A program made the position numbers and the translations under genes. Positions 1 through 8,532 of a stretch of DNA of 14,646 bases are shown here, piece by piece. The notes below the pieces were generated by a model. The model saw only the letters and a program-made list of their open reading frames with translations, was not told the DNA's origin and did not search any database. The DNA is from Oscillospiraceae bacterium (GTDB taxonomy: Bacteria > Bacillota > Clostridia > Oscillospirales > Oscillospiraceae): positions 1-14,646 of the forward strand of contig JAISDV010000016.1 of NCBI GenBank assembly GCA_031264545.1. Direction: 5' to 3'. Each line of letters starts with the position of its first letter. The stretch's first letter is position 1.

Positions 1-1248
1 GATCCGGCCGAACGGCTCGGGCAGCGTGAAGCCCTCCGGCTCAAAGCCGGGATGTGCCGCCAGAAAACGGTCGGCCACGCCGCCGTTTTCCTCCGGCAGG
101 ATCGTGCAGGTCGAATACAGCAGGACGCCTCCCGGTTTTACGCAGGCGGAAAGGCCGTTCAGAATGGCCAGCTGGACTTCGGGCAGGCGCGCGATATCCG
201 CGAGGGCTTTATAACGGATGTCGGGCTTTTTGCGTATCACGCCCAGGCCCGAGCAGGGGACATCGGCGAGAACAAGGTCAAAAGCGCCCGTAAGCGTCTC
301 TGGCGGGACGGACGCGTCCATGACGGCGGTGTCTATAATGGAAATACCAAGGCGCTCTGCGCCGGCTCTGACGCGCCCAAGCTTGTTTTCATGGCTGTCA
401 CAGGCGAGGACGCTTCCGGTGTTTTCCATACGGATTGCCGCGGCAAAGCTTTTCCCGCCCGGGGCTGCGCAGGCATCGAGAACCCGATCCCCGGGTCCGG
501 CGCCCGAGGCCATAACGGAAAGCCTGGCCGCCGCATCCTGGACGTAAAACAGGCCGCTGGTGTGCTCGGGAAGCGCATTCAAGTCGCCGGCGCCGCTCAG
601 AGCCAGGCAGTCCGGAGAAAAAACAGACGGCGAAACGCTTATCCCCCTTGCAGAGAAACGCGCAATAAGGGCTTCCGGTGTTATTTTCAAGGTATTGACC
701 TGAGCCGTCAAAGGCAGGGACGCGTTGCTCGAAGCGAGAAACGCCCCGGTAAACTCTGCGCCAAACCCGCCGATCAGCTTGGAAACCAAGTCCTCGGGCG
801 TGCTGTAGAGGATCGAAAGGTACTGGACGGGATCATCCGAAGGAAGCTCCGGAAGGGCCGGCCTGTTTTCGGCAAGTCTGCGCAGAATGGCGTTTGCAAG
901 ACCCTTTGCTCTGGCGAGCCCATGCTTTTCGCAGAGCGAGACGCCCTCGCTGACGGCGGCACGCGCGGGGATTTTATCCATAAAAATGAGCTGATAAGCC
1001 GAGAGCCTGAGGATGTCGCGCAGCTTTGGTTCGAGCTTTTTGCCCTTGCCGAGGTAATGGTCGATATAGTAATCGCAGAGTATGCGGTTTTGGATCACGC
1101 CGTAGCAGAGCCTCGTGCAGAGCGCCCTGTCCTTGCTGTCAAGGCCGGACGTCCGCATCGCGCTGTCCAGAAGCACATCCGAAAACGCCTGATTTCTGCG
1201 GCAGCGCTCAAGAACGGCCAACGCCGTTTCGCGGGCTGAACTCACCAT
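1..1248 (-). CDS. rsmB: 16S rRNA (cytosine-C5) methyltransferase RsmB, 3' end cut by window
   Basis: SAM-dependent methyltransferase that makes m5C at position 967 (E. coli numbering) of 16S rRNA. I read 416 codons with no stop before the window edge, so only the last few dozen residues are missing (family length about 440). Residues 1-125 form the NusB-like RNA-binding domain. The catalytic domain shows the SAM loop DACAAPGGKS (258-267), the PCSG motif (331-334, with the cysteine that aids release) and YSTCT (378-382, with the catalytic cysteine C381). The ATG is fixed by AGGAGG at 1254-1259, six bases upstream. It follows fmt by 22 bases and is the last visible gene of the cdaA-to-rsmB run. 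The fmt-rsmB adjacency is standard in Bacillota. No frameshift was seen. Confidence 0.96.
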   Translation of the reverse strand, partial: MVSSARETALAVLERCRRNQAFSDVLLDSAMRTSGLDSKDRALCTRLCYGVIQNRILCDYYIDHYLGKGKKLEPKLRDILRLSAYQLIFMDKIPARAAVSEGVSLCEKHGLARAKGLANAILRRLAENRPALPELPSDDPVQYLSILYSTPEDLVSKLIGGFGAEFTGAFLASSNASLPLTAQVNTLKITPEALIARFSARGISVSPSVFSPDCLALSGAGDLNALPEHTSGLFYVQDAAARLSVMASGAGPGDRVLDACAAPGGKSFAAAIRMENTGSVLACDSHENKLGRVRAGAERLGISIIDTAVMDASVPPETLTGAFDLVLADVPCSGLGVIRKKPDIRYKALADIARLPEVQLAILNGLSACVKPGGVLLYSTCTILPEENGGVADRFLAAHPGFEPEGFTLPEPFGRI

Positions 1249-1270
1249 GCTTACCTCCTGCGCCGTACGA

Positions 1271-2194
1271 TCAATTTAGGCTTATTGGGTGTCCGCGCAG
1301 GAAGTCCGCCGCGCTCATCCGCCTGTTCCCGGGCGCCTGAAGCTGTGTGATGCGCAGGGTCTCCCCGTTGCCGCAGACGACCTCAAGCCCTCTTTTGAAG
1401 TCCGCGGAGACGATTGTGCCCGCGGGCCTATCGGTTTTATTATCCGTATATTCCGCGGCGAAAATCTTGAAAACATGTCCGCCAAGCTTCGCCGTCGCAC
1501 CCGGCCACGGCAAAAGTCCGCAAATGTGCTTGACGACCTGCCGCGGCGTGCCGCTCCAGTCGATCGGACGCAGCTCCCGGCTGATCGGCGGCGCGTAGCT
1601 CACGCCGCCGCAATCCTGCGGGGTCCTTGGCGCGACGCCGGCTTCAATATCCCGGACGGTCCTGACCAGAAGCTCCGCACCCATTTTGCTCAGACGCCCG
1701 AGCAGCTCGCCGGCAGTTTCAAATTCCCCGATCTCCGTCTCCTCGGAATGGATGAGGTCGCCGCAATCCAGACCGCTGGCAAGATACATCGAACAGACGC
1801 CGGTCGTTTTGTCGCCGTTGAGTACGGCGTGCTGGACCGGGGCCGCTCCGCGGTATTTCGGCAGCAGTGAGCCGTGGATATTGACGGTGCCTCTCGGCGG
1901 GACGCCGAGCAGCGCGTCCGGGATGATGCGGCCGTAGGCGACGACAGCCACGAGTTCGGGGTTAAGGGATCTGAGCGTGTCGAGCGCCGTTCCGTCCCGC
2001 AGCCTTTCCGGCTGAAAGACCGGCAGGCCGGCCTCCAGCGCGAGCTGCTTGACGGGGCTGTGGGAGAGCTTCAGGCCCCTGTCCTTCGGCTTATCCGGTT
2101 GTGTGAATACGCCGGTCACGCTGAAACCCGCTTCAAGCAGACGCCTGAGCGAAACCTCGGCAAAAGCGGGCGTGCCCATAAATACAATACGCAT
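1271..2194 (-). CDS. fmt: Methionyl-tRNA formyltransferase
   Basis: Transfers a formyl group from 10-formyl-THF to initiator Met-tRNA. The 307-residue protein has the usual family length. It opens with MRIVFMGTPAFA and carries NIHGSLLPKYRGAAPV (105-120) with the catalytic Asn105 and His107, and Asp143 in SGLDCGD. The C-terminal tRNA-binding domain begins around residue 205. I chose the ATG at 2192-2194 because GGAG at 2204-2207 lies nine bases upstream and the family begins at this Met. An in-frame ATG at 2201-2203 and a TTG at 2207-2209 sit on or beside that GGAG and are less likely. It lies 24 bases after def, its functional partner: Fmt adds the formyl group that Def later removes. Confidence 0.97.
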   Translation of the reverse strand: MRIVFMGTPAFAEVSLRRLLEAGFSVTGVFTQPDKPKDRGLKLSHSPVKQLALEAGLPVFQPERLRDGTALDTLRSLNPELVAVVAYGRIIPDALLGVPPRGTVNIHGSLLPKYRGAAPVQHAVLNGDKTTGVCSMYLASGLDCGDLIHSEETEIGEFETAGELLGRLSKMGAELLVRTVRDIEAGVAPRTPQDCGGVSYAPPISRELRPIDWSGTPRQVVKHICGLLPWPGATAKLGGHVFKIFAAEYTDNKTDRPAGTIVSADFKRGLEVVCGNGETLRITQLQAPGNRRMSAADFLRGHPISLN

Positions 2195-2218
2195 TCGCGT
2201 CATCTCCAATCAGGCTGA

Positions 2219-2704
2219 TTACTTCAGATCCTCCGGCGCCAGCATGTGTTCTGCGCGCTCGGAAAAGAGGATACCGTCGAGATGGTCGATCTCGTGGCAG
2301 AAGCACCGCGCCGTCAGGGCCTCGCCCACGGCCTCGAAAAAATTGCCGCCGCGATCCTGCGCCCGTACCCTGACATGGTTCGGGCGCGTGACGATACCGC
2401 ATTCTCCGGGAAAAGACAGGCAGCCCTCCGGCCCGGTCTGCTCGCCCGCCTCAAATATGATCTCCGGGTTGATAAGCTCGATAAGCTTGGCCTCTTCGTC
2501 CTCGGGAACGTTGGTTTCCATGACGATCACCGCTCGGCGCAGAACGCCGACCTGGACCGCCGCAAGGCCGATGCCGCCGGAGTTGAGAAGCGTTTCCTTC
2601 ATATCGTCAAGCAGGATGTGGAGCCTGTCGTTGAATTCGGTAACGGGACGGCTGCGCTTAAGCAGCGCGCTGTCGCCGCTTTTGATAATATCACGTATAG
2701 CCAT
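2219..2704 (-). CDS. def: Peptide deformylase
   Basis: Metalloenzyme that removes the N-formyl group from nascent proteins. All three signature motifs are present in the 161 residues: GIGLAAVQVG (44-53, with Gln51), EGCLS (93-97, metal ligand Cys95) and HEIDH (137-141, metal ligands His137 and His141, catalytic Glu138). The first motif has Val where most deformylases have Pro (GLAAPQ); the catalytic residues are intact. The ATG start is supported by AGGAG at 2712-2716, seven bases upstream. It sits 23 bases downstream of priA and 24 upstream of fmt, so it is very probably co-transcribed with both. Confidence 0.97.
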   Translation of the reverse strand: MAIRDIIKSGDSALLKRSRPVTEFNDRLHILLDDMKETLLNSGGIGLAAVQVGVLRRAVIVMETNVPEDEEAKLIELINPEIIFEAGEQTGPEGCLSFPGECGIVTRPNHVRVRAQDRGGNFFEAVGEALTARCFCHEIDHLDGILFSERAEHMLAPEDLK

Positions 2705-2727
2705 GTTCCAACTCCTTGGTTGTTTGA

Positions 2728-5184
2728 TTAGCCGGCGTTCAAATCACCGAAAACGGTGGCGCCCCTGAATTCCTTGCTGCTGTTGCAGTGGACGATGAGA
2801 TTGGAGAGCAGCTGACGGATATCCCTGTCGTCCGCGCAGGCGAGCGTCAGGCGGTAACGGAAGCTGTTGTTGACCCTGACCACCGGCAGCGGCGCTGGGC
2901 CGAGTATGCGGAGGTCCGCCCTGCCGGAGAGCCGCCTTGAGATAATGCTCTTTGCCGCGCAGAGACAGCGCAGAACGGCGCTCTCGCTCTGTCCGACCGC
3001 CGTGAGGGAAAAAAGCTCGGAGAACGGCGGACACCATTGGATCCTCCGCATTTCAAGCTCCGAAGCATAGAAGCTGCCGTAATCCTGGGCGGCGGCTTGC
3101 AGTATGACCTGATTTTGAGGGGTAAAGGTCTGAATGACGGCCCTGCCGGGGGTGTCTCCCCTGCCGGAGCGCCCGACGACCTGTGTTATCAGGGAAAAGG
3201 TTCGCTCGGAGGCCCTGTAGTCGCCGGCATAAAGCGACTGGTCGGCCTGAAGCACGCCGACGAGCGTAACATTCGGGAAATCGAGACCCTTGGTCACCAT
3301 CTGTGTGCCGACCAGGATCGGAACCCTCTCGTCGCGGAAGCGGCTCAGCAGCGCGTCGTGGGAACCCGCGCTGGCCACAGTGTCCGTGTCCATACGGACC
3401 AGCCCGGCGCCGGGGAAAAGCGCGTTCAATTCCTCCTCGATCTTCTGCGTCCCCGAGCCGACAAAGCCGAGCCTGCCGGAGCATTCGGGACAGACGGCGT
3501 CGCGCGCGCGCGAATAACCGCAGTAGTGGCACATGAGCCGGTTGTTCGCGCCGTGATAAGTCAGGCCGACGCTGCACCGCGGACATTTGTACGTATAACC
3601 GCACGCACCGCAGCTGACCAGCTTATACATCCCGCGGCGGTTGAGAAAAAGAATACTCTGTTCCCCGCGCGAGAGGTTCTCGGAGAGCGCCTGTGTCAGG
3701 ACGGCGCTGAAGTCCGAGCCATTCCCCGCGCGGAGCTCCTTTTTCATGTCGACGATCGTGACCTGCGGAAGCGCCCTGCGGTTGTACCGCTCCGGAAGCG
3801 AGAAGAAGGCATATTTTCCGGTCTCCGCGTTGTATCGGCTGACGATGTCCGGCGTCGCGCTGCCGAGCAGCAGAAAAGCGCCGTTTTTCGCGCAGCGGAA
3901 TTTGGCAATATCGCGCGTGTGGTAACGGGGCGCGTTTTCAGACTTGTAGGTCTCCTCCTGCTCCTCGTCGATGATAATGAGGCCGAGCTTTTCCAGCGGC
4001 GCGAAAATCGCGCTGCGCGTGCCGACGAGCACGCGCGCCCTGCCGGTTTTGATGCGCTTCCACTCGTCATAGCGTTCACCCGCGGAAAGCGCGCTGTGCA
4101 TAACGGCGATGTCGTCCCCGAAATACGCAGAAAAGGTCTCCATCATCTGGGGCGTCAGCGCGATTTCCGGAACGAGGAGTGCCGACGAAAGGCCGTTTTT
4201 CAGCATCTCGCCGATCAGGTGCACATAGACGGCGGTTTTGCCGCTGCCGGTAACGCCGTGCAGCAGCGCGCAGGCGGTCTTACCGCCGCCGATCAGTGAG
4301 AGGATACCGCCGAAAGCGGCCTCCTGCGCCCCGGTCAGCACGGGAAGCGGGCGTTTTTTTCCCGCGCGGTACTCGGGCCTGCGGTAGACCTCAAGCCGGT
4401 CGAGCACGACCAATCCGCCCTGTTCGAGTCGCTTGATAACGGAAGGCCCCGCGCCGGTCATATAACGGATGTCGCCGACGGTCGCGCCGCCGAAGCTGAT
4501 GAGCAGCTCCAGCGCCGCGGCCTGTGCGGGCGCCGACCGCTTTTTCGCGGCGGCGGCTTCCGCGGCGGCTTCCGCCGGAACGGCCAGTGAGACGAAAGCG
4601 ACGGTCTTGTCCTTTATCCGGCGGGTCTCGAGAGAATCCGTCTGGATGATACCTTTTTTCGCAAGCGCTTTGACCGCGTTTACGGGATCGCTCTCTCCGA
4701 AAACGCGCTCGAGCTCCCGGTATTCACAGTTTCCGCCCCGGGCATAGAGCGTTTCGAGCAGCCTGCGCTGCGTTTCAGAGCGCCCGGCGGCCTCGAAAGC
4801 CTCATCCTGCCCGACTCCGGCGGTAATCCGGCAAAGCGCGCTGAGATTATACCACAGCCCGGCGGGAAGCATGGCCTTCACCGCTTCGTAAACTGTGCAG
4901 AAAAAGCGCTCTCGCATCCAGAGCGCGAGCCGGATCAGCTCATCAGACATGACGGGGCTTTCATCCAGAACCGCGCCGACATATTTCAGCTTGTCGAAAG
5001 CGGAGCCGCACACAAGACCGAGGACGATGCCCTCGGTTTTGCGATTTCCTTTTGAGAAAGGGACGAGCACGCGCATACCCGGGAGAAGCCTGTCTGCCAG
5101 ATCGTCGGGAACAAGGTAGTCATAGGGCCTGTCGATCTGATAGTTTGCGGCCGAGACCGCGATTTTCGCTATCAAACGCGCCAC
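2728..5184 (-). CDS. priA: Primosomal protein N' (PriA replication-restart helicase)
   Basis: 3'-5' helicase that reloads the replisome at collapsed forks. The 818-residue protein has an N-terminal DNA-binding region (1-110), a winged-helix part (about 220-265) preceded by an Ala/Lys-rich linker (205-216), Walker A GVTGSGKT (310-317), Walker B DEEQ (406-409), GSATP (441-445) and LNRRG (514-518). It also has eight zinc-ligand cysteines in four pairs (525/528, 534/537, 552/555, 565/568), and motifs V and VI at GTQMVTKGLDFPNV and QVVGRSGRG. The DEEQ box replaces the more usual DEEH. The start is GTG (5182-5184) behind a purine-rich AAAGGCGG; no in-frame ATG fits better. The 60 bases back to rpoZ contain only a GC-rich imperfect hairpin without a T-tract, in the place where B. 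subtilis has coaBC. Confidence 0.96.
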   Translation of the reverse strand: MARLIAKIAVSAANYQIDRPYDYLVPDDLADRLLPGMRVLVPFSKGNRKTEGIVLGLVCGSAFDKLKYVGAVLDESPVMSDELIRLALWMRERFFCTVYEAVKAMLPAGLWYNLSALCRITAGVGQDEAFEAAGRSETQRRLLETLYARGGNCEYRELERVFGESDPVNAVKALAKKGIIQTDSLETRRIKDKTVAFVSLAVPAEAAAEAAAAKKRSAPAQAAALELLISFGGATVGDIRYMTGAGPSVIKRLEQGGLVVLDRLEVYRRPEYRAGKKRPLPVLTGAQEAAFGGILSLIGGGKTACALLHGVTGSGKTAVYVHLIGEMLKNGLSSALLVPEIALTPQMMETFSAYFGDDIAVMHSALSAGERYDEWKRIKTGRARVLVGTRSAIFAPLEKLGLIIIDEEQEETYKSENAPRYHTRDIAKFRCAKNGAFLLLGSATPDIVSRYNAETGKYAFFSLPERYNRRALPQVTIVDMKKELRAGNGSDFSAVLTQALSENLSRGEQSILFLNRRGMYKLVSCGACGYTYKCPRCSVGLTYHGANNRLMCHYCGYSRARDAVCPECSGRLGFVGSGTQKIEEELNALFPGAGLVRMDTDTVASAGSHDALLSRFRDERVPILVGTQMVTKGLDFPNVTLVGVLQADQSLYAGDYRASERTFSLITQVVGRSGRGDTPGRAVIQTFTPQNQVILQAAAQDYGSFYASELEMRRIQWCPPFSELFSLTAVGQSESAVLRCLCAAKSIISRRLSGRADLRILGPAPLPVVRVNNSFRYRLTLACADDRDIRQLLSNLIVHCNSSKEFRGATVFGDLNAG

Positions 5185-5244
5185 TTATGCCACCGCCTTT
5201 CTCCCGGAGAACCGGCGCCCGCCCCGGACGGACGCGCCGAGCGT

Positions 5245-5445
5245 TCAGAAATGATTTCCGACCGGCTTGATTTTTCCGGTATAAACCTCGTCTATAGCGG
5301 TTGAAACCGGTTTTTTGTCGAGATGGAGACCGCCGTCCTCGGCATCGGAGGAAAGCTCCCTTGCCCTGCGGGCAATCAGGTTAACAAGCAGATAACGGCT
5401 CCCGATCTTATGCACGAGATCGGAAAGCGGGGGATAAAGCATCAT
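5245..5445 (-). CDS. rpoZ: DNA-directed RNA polymerase omega subunit
   Basis: Small subunit that stabilises the beta' subunit of RNA polymerase. The 66-residue protein shows the omega signature: SRYLLVNLIARRAREL (17-32) and KPVSTAIDEVYTGKI (45-59). The start is the first of two adjacent ATG codons. It overlaps the gmk stop as ATGA and has GAGGTG at 5454-5459, eight bases upstream inside the end of gmk. A longer in-frame reading to 5493 exists, but it lies within gmk and adds nothing family-like. The gmk-rpoZ order is the classical arrangement in Bacillota, and the overlap suggests translational coupling. Confidence 0.95.
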   Translation of the reverse strand: MMLYPPLSDLVHKIGSRYLLVNLIARRARELSSDAEDGGLHLDKKPVSTAIDEVYTGKIKPVGNHF

Positions 5446-6050
5446 AATGAACACACCTCGGTTAAATAATTTTGTCTGTTGCGCGCCCTGCATTTTTCGG
5501 CGGTGATGATGGATTTTATTTCATTGGCGGCGGAATCCGGATCGTCATTTATCACGATATAGTCGTAATTCATGGCCATCGAATACTCGAATCTGGCTGT
5601 TTTGATACGCTGGAGGATCTTTTTTTCGCTGTCCGTCCCTCTTGCGCGGAGCCGGTTTTCGATTTGGGAAAAGTCCGGGGGGATGACAAAAATGAGTATC
5701 GCCTCGGGACAGAGGCTTTTAAGCTGCATCGCGCCCTGGACCTCGATGTCGAAAAGGACGCTGAGACCCTTTTTCAGGTTTTCCTCAACCGGCGTCCTCG
5801 GCGTTCCATAGTGGTTTTCCACATACTGGGCATATTCCAGAAGCTCGCCGTTTTCGATCATTTTACAGAAACCGGCCTGATCTGTGAAAAAATAGTTTAC
5901 GCCCTCGCGCTCACCCTCACGCGGCTTCCGCGTCGTCGCAGAGACGGAAAAAACAATGCTTCTGTCGGCTGCCATGACCCGCGAAAGGACCGTGCTTTTA
6001 CCAGCGCCGGAAGGGCCGGAGACAACGATCATTTTGCCGCAGTCAGTCAT
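5442..6050 (-). CDS. gmk: Guanylate kinase
   Basis: Phosphorylates GMP to GDP with ATP. The 202-residue length is typical of the family. The P-loop is GPSGAGKST (12-20). The GMP-binding part includes SATTRKPREGEREGVNYFF (37-55) and the segment around ENHYGTP (78-84), followed by DIEVQGA (101-107) and the RLRARGTDS lid (133-141). The ATG at 6048-6050 lies inside the end of remA (8-base overlap) behind an exceptionally long Shine-Dalgarno match. An in-frame open extension runs up to 6293, but it is only the shadow of remA. The stop overlaps the rpoZ start by four bases. Confidence 0.97.
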   Translation of the reverse strand: MTDCGKMIVVSGPSGAGKSTVLSRVMAADRSIVFSVSATTRKPREGEREGVNYFFTDQAGFCKMIENGELLEYAQYVENHYGTPRTPVEENLKKGLSVLFDIEVQGAMQLKSLCPEAILIFVIPPDFSQIENRLRARGTDSEKKILQRIKTARFEYSMAMNYDYIVINDDPDSAANEIKSIITAEKCRARNRQNYLTEVCSL

Positions 6051-6315
6051 TGTCGGGATCACCTCCGGCGTCGGCCTCATTCCTGCCGCCCATTCTCCCG
6101 GCAACTGTCTCCGGCTGAATGGCGGAGAGGATAACATGGCCGCTGTCCATGATGACGACAGCCCTTGTCCGTCTGCCGTAGGTGGCGTCGATGAGCTGGC
6201 CCCGGTCGCGCACCTCGAGGATAATGCGCTTGATAGGCGCCGATTCCGGACTGACGATGGCAATGACTCTTGATGCGGAAACCATATTTCCAAAACCGAT
6301 ATTGATGAGCTTCAA
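6043..6315 (-). CDS. remA: RemA/DUF370 family extracellular matrix regulator, TTG start
   Basis: Small DNA-binding regulator. In B. subtilis RemA activates biofilm-matrix and osmoprotection genes as an oligomeric ring; its targets here are unknown. The 90 residues match the family almost throughout: KLINIGFGN (2-10), VSPESAPIKRII (21-32), RDRGQLIDATYGRRTRAV (36-53) and HVILSAIQPETV (60-71). The last 17 residues are Gly/Asp-rich and variable, and their codons contain the gmk Shine-Dalgarno site. The start codon is TTG (6313-6315) behind AGGGGG at 6325-6330, with nine bases between. No in-frame ATG lies upstream, and the family begins here. It sits 13 bases after yicC, with the Shine-Dalgarno site overlapping the yicC stop. 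Confidence 0.95.
   Translation of the reverse strand: MKLINIGFGNMVSASRVIAIVSPESAPIKRIILEVRDRGQLIDATYGRRTRAVVIMDSGHVILSAIQPETVAGRMGGRNEADAGGDPDND
6057..6066 (-). promoter_or_regulatory. Strong Shine-Dalgarno site for gmk
   Basis: GGAGGTGATC on the minus strand is a 10-base match to the complement of the conserved 3' end of 16S rRNA (anti-Shine-Dalgarno). It ends six bases before the gmk ATG and lies within the last codons of remA. It fixes the gmk start and predicts efficient independent initiation. Confidence 0.85.
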
Positions 6316-6328
6316 AAGCGTTTTCCCC

Positions 6329-7207
6329 CTATTCGATGTTCTGAACCTGTTCTCTGATTTTCTCGATCTCGGACTTCATATCCAGGACGACGCGAACGAT
6401 ATCGCCGTTGTTGCATTTCGAGCCGATCGTATTGGTTTCCCGGTTGAGCTCCTGCACAATGAAGTCCAGCTTGCGTCCCGCGGGGACCTCGCCCGCCAGC
6501 AGCCCGCGCATCTGGTCGATATGGCTCCTCAGACGAACTGTTTCCTCGTCTGTGGCGATACGGTCGGCGTAGATCGCGGCCTCGGTCAGGATCCTGGCCT
6601 CGTCGATCTGTCCGCCCTCCAATACCTCCGTCATCTTTTTCGTAAGCCGTTCGCGGTATTCGCCGACGGTCTGCGGCGCGCGGGCTTCTATGACCGAAAC
6701 ACAGGAACACAGGGCATCGAGCCGGGCAGAAACATCCGCCCAAAGCCTTTGACCCTCCCTGACGCGCATCGCGTCAAAATCTGAAAGCGCGGCGTCAAGC
6801 GCGGTCATCAGCGATTTGAGCGCCGCCTCCCGGTCCGGCTCGCACCTGTCGAGCGTCAGGACATCGCTGAGTCTGGCGACCTGATAGGCCGTCAGCTCGC
6901 CGCTCAGCCCAAGCGCCGCTCCGATCCTGTCGACGGCCGCCCTGTAGGCCGCGGCCAGGCCTTCGTTTACCGTGACGGAGATATCCTCTGCCCCGCCGCC
7001 GGTAAAGGAGATGAAAACATCGACCTTACCGCGCGACACGCGGGACTGCACCGCCGATTTTACCGCTTCTTCCGCGAACATGAGACTGCGCGGCAGGCGT
7101 ACGGCGGTATCCAGATATCGGTTATTGACGCTTTTCAGTTCGACTGACAGCAGGCAGGCGCCTTCGGAGGATTTTGCGCCGCCGTAGCCCGTCATACTTT
7201 TTATCAT
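6329..7207 (-). CDS. yicC: YicC family endoribonuclease
   Basis: Member of the YicC/YloC family, whose E. coli and B. subtilis members have been reported to act as endoribonucleases. The precise substrate here cannot be read from sequence. The 292-residue length is typical. The family N-terminus MIKSMTGYG and ELKSVNNRYLD (23-33) are present, as is the strongly conserved C-terminal block LDFIVQELNRETNTIGSK (247-264) followed by a helical end rich in Glu and Lys (DUF1732). The ATG has GGAAAGGA about nine bases upstream. A 71-base gap separates it from cdaR; it holds at most a weak GC-rich stem and no T-tract, so transcription probably continues from cdaA-cdaR. Confidence 0.94.
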   Translation of the reverse strand: MIKSMTGYGGAKSSEGACLLSVELKSVNNRYLDTAVRLPRSLMFAEEAVKSAVQSRVSRGKVDVFISFTGGGAEDISVTVNEGLAAAYRAAVDRIGAALGLSGELTAYQVARLSDVLTLDRCEPDREAALKSLMTALDAALSDFDAMRVREGQRLWADVSARLDALCSCVSVIEARAPQTVGEYRERLTKKMTEVLEGGQIDEARILTEAAIYADRIATDEETVRLRSHIDQMRGLLAGEVPAGRKLDFIVQELNRETNTIGSKCNNGDIVRVVLDMKSEIEKIREQVQNIE

Positions 7208-7278
7208 AATTGTGCCGTCCTTTCCGCCGTAAACGCGCCCATCCCGGTACGTGAAAGCCGTTTCCCGGGTCCTTGCGG

Positions 7279-8532
7279 CTATGTTATCTTGATGTAAACC
7301 TTGTCGCTGTAGTCGCCGATCGCACCAACCTCCGTGTATCCGTCGACATAGACCTTGACGGGCGGCTGGAAGACGCCTGTCGTCGAGCCGATATCGGCGA
7401 GGTCCGCGACGATGTGGATGTTGTTCGCCTCGATCTTGTCTAATATGCTGCTCTTGCCGCGGAGCGTGATCTCGACGTTTTCCGTAACAATCGTGACCGT
7501 TCTGCCGGAGGGGGCGTTGGTGGTCGTAATGTTCGAGACGTTGAATTTCTTCGTCTCCAGTCCGACGATACGCAGGGTGAGCCTGGCCTCCTTGATGCCC
7601 GTGACGTTCGTGACGTTGTTGTCCAGGACGATCTGGAAGCTGTCTTCAAAGGTCGCGGTAAAGGAAGTCAGATCAATGGTGCCCAGGGAAATTTTGTTGA
7701 TGCCCTCGAGAATTTCGGCGTCGCCCGCGATGGTGATAGTCGCCGGGCTGCACGTGACCTCAACGTTTTCGGCAGTCGCGCCGCCTCCGTCGACGAGGTC
7801 GGCCGTCAGGGGAACCTCCTTCGTCGAAGTGACCGGCACGGTCACTGAGACCGTTTCATCGCTCAGGACAAAGCCGTCCTTGTCGACGACGTTTCCGTTT
7901 TCATCCATGAGATCATAGGCCGAGACCGATTGTATGGTTTTATCGGCGTCCTGGCGGCCGACCTCGACCCAGGCGTACGCCACCCTGGCGATGTCGCTTT
8001 CCGGCCCGCTGACCGTGACTGTTTCGGGCTCGAACTGGATCGGCTGAGCGGCAAACCCTGCCGCCACAGTACCGCTGAAGCGTCCCTGCAGCTCGACGGT
8101 CTTGGTGCTCGTCTTGTCGATATTAAAGGAAATGCTGCTGGGCGAGGTGCTCACGATGTCGATCGCGCTGCTGTTGGTACCGAGCGGGAGCTGGACGGAA
8201 ACCGCCTGGGTATAGAAGCTTCTTGCGCTGAATTTTGAGACATCCACGAACGCGACAAGATTATTCGAAGAGAGCTTGATAAGCTCCCTTCTGGTCGCCC
8301 GGATCCGGATGCTGACGGTATTCGCGCTGACATTTGAGATGGCGAGCCCGTCCTTGCTCATTAGGCTTTCCTGACCGTTGAATACCACCTGAACGCCGTC
8401 GAAGGTCTGTTCGGTGACATCGCCCTCCGAGGTCGTGACATAGACCCAGAGCAGTACCGACACGATCAGCGAGAGGACCGCCCACAATAATCTGGTTGCG
8501 AAGACAACAGGCCGCGCTTTTTTCTCATCCAT
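7279..8532 (-). CDS. cdaR: YbbR-domain protein CdaR, membrane-bound regulator of CdaA
   Basis: Extracytoplasmic partner that modulates the diadenylate cyclase CdaA. The 417 residues begin with a short charged cytoplasmic end, then one membrane segment (about 11-32, LLWAVLSLIVSVLLWVYV). A long beta-rich, Thr/Val/Ser-rich external part follows, containing several YbbR repeats of roughly 80-90 residues. Examples of the recurring pattern are VELQGRFSGTVAAGF (146-160), VPLTADLVDGGGATAENVEV and FNVSNITTTNAPSG. The ATG lies within the last codons of cdaA (8-base overlap) with AGGGTG at 8540-8545, seven bases upstream. YbbR repeats vary strongly between species, so the assignment rests on the repeats, the single anchor and the coupling to cdaA. 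Confidence 0.92.
   Translation of the reverse strand: MDEKKARPVVFATRLLWAVLSLIVSVLLWVYVTTSEGDVTEQTFDGVQVVFNGQESLMSKDGLAISNVSANTVSIRIRATRRELIKLSSNNLVAFVDVSKFSARSFYTQAVSVQLPLGTNSSAIDIVSTSPSSISFNIDKTSTKTVELQGRFSGTVAAGFAAQPIQFEPETVTVSGPESDIARVAYAWVEVGRQDADKTIQSVSAYDLMDENGNVVDKDGFVLSDETVSVTVPVTSTKEVPLTADLVDGGGATAENVEVTCSPATITIAGDAEILEGINKISLGTIDLTSFTATFEDSFQIVLDNNVTNVTGIKEARLTLRIVGLETKKFNVSNITTTNAPSGRTVTIVTENVEITLRGKSSILDKIEANNIHIVADLADIGSTTGVFQPPVKVYVDGYTEVGAIGDYSDKVYIKIT

Noticed and set aside
52..1239. Long open frame of 395 codons on the plus strand
   Set aside because: It is the antisense shadow of rsmB in GC-rich DNA. The encoded sequence is Arg/Ala/Gly-rich with no family resemblance, while the minus strand gives an intact RsmB.
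3037..4299. 420-codon open frame on the plus strand
   Set aside because: Antisense to the helicase core of priA, where every PriA motif reads correctly on the minus strand. No Shine-Dalgarno site or recognisable domain on the plus strand.
5446..5493. Longer rpoZ with 16 extra N-terminal residues
   Set aside because: The extension lies inside gmk and does not resemble omega. GAGGTG and the ATGA overlap place the start at 5445.
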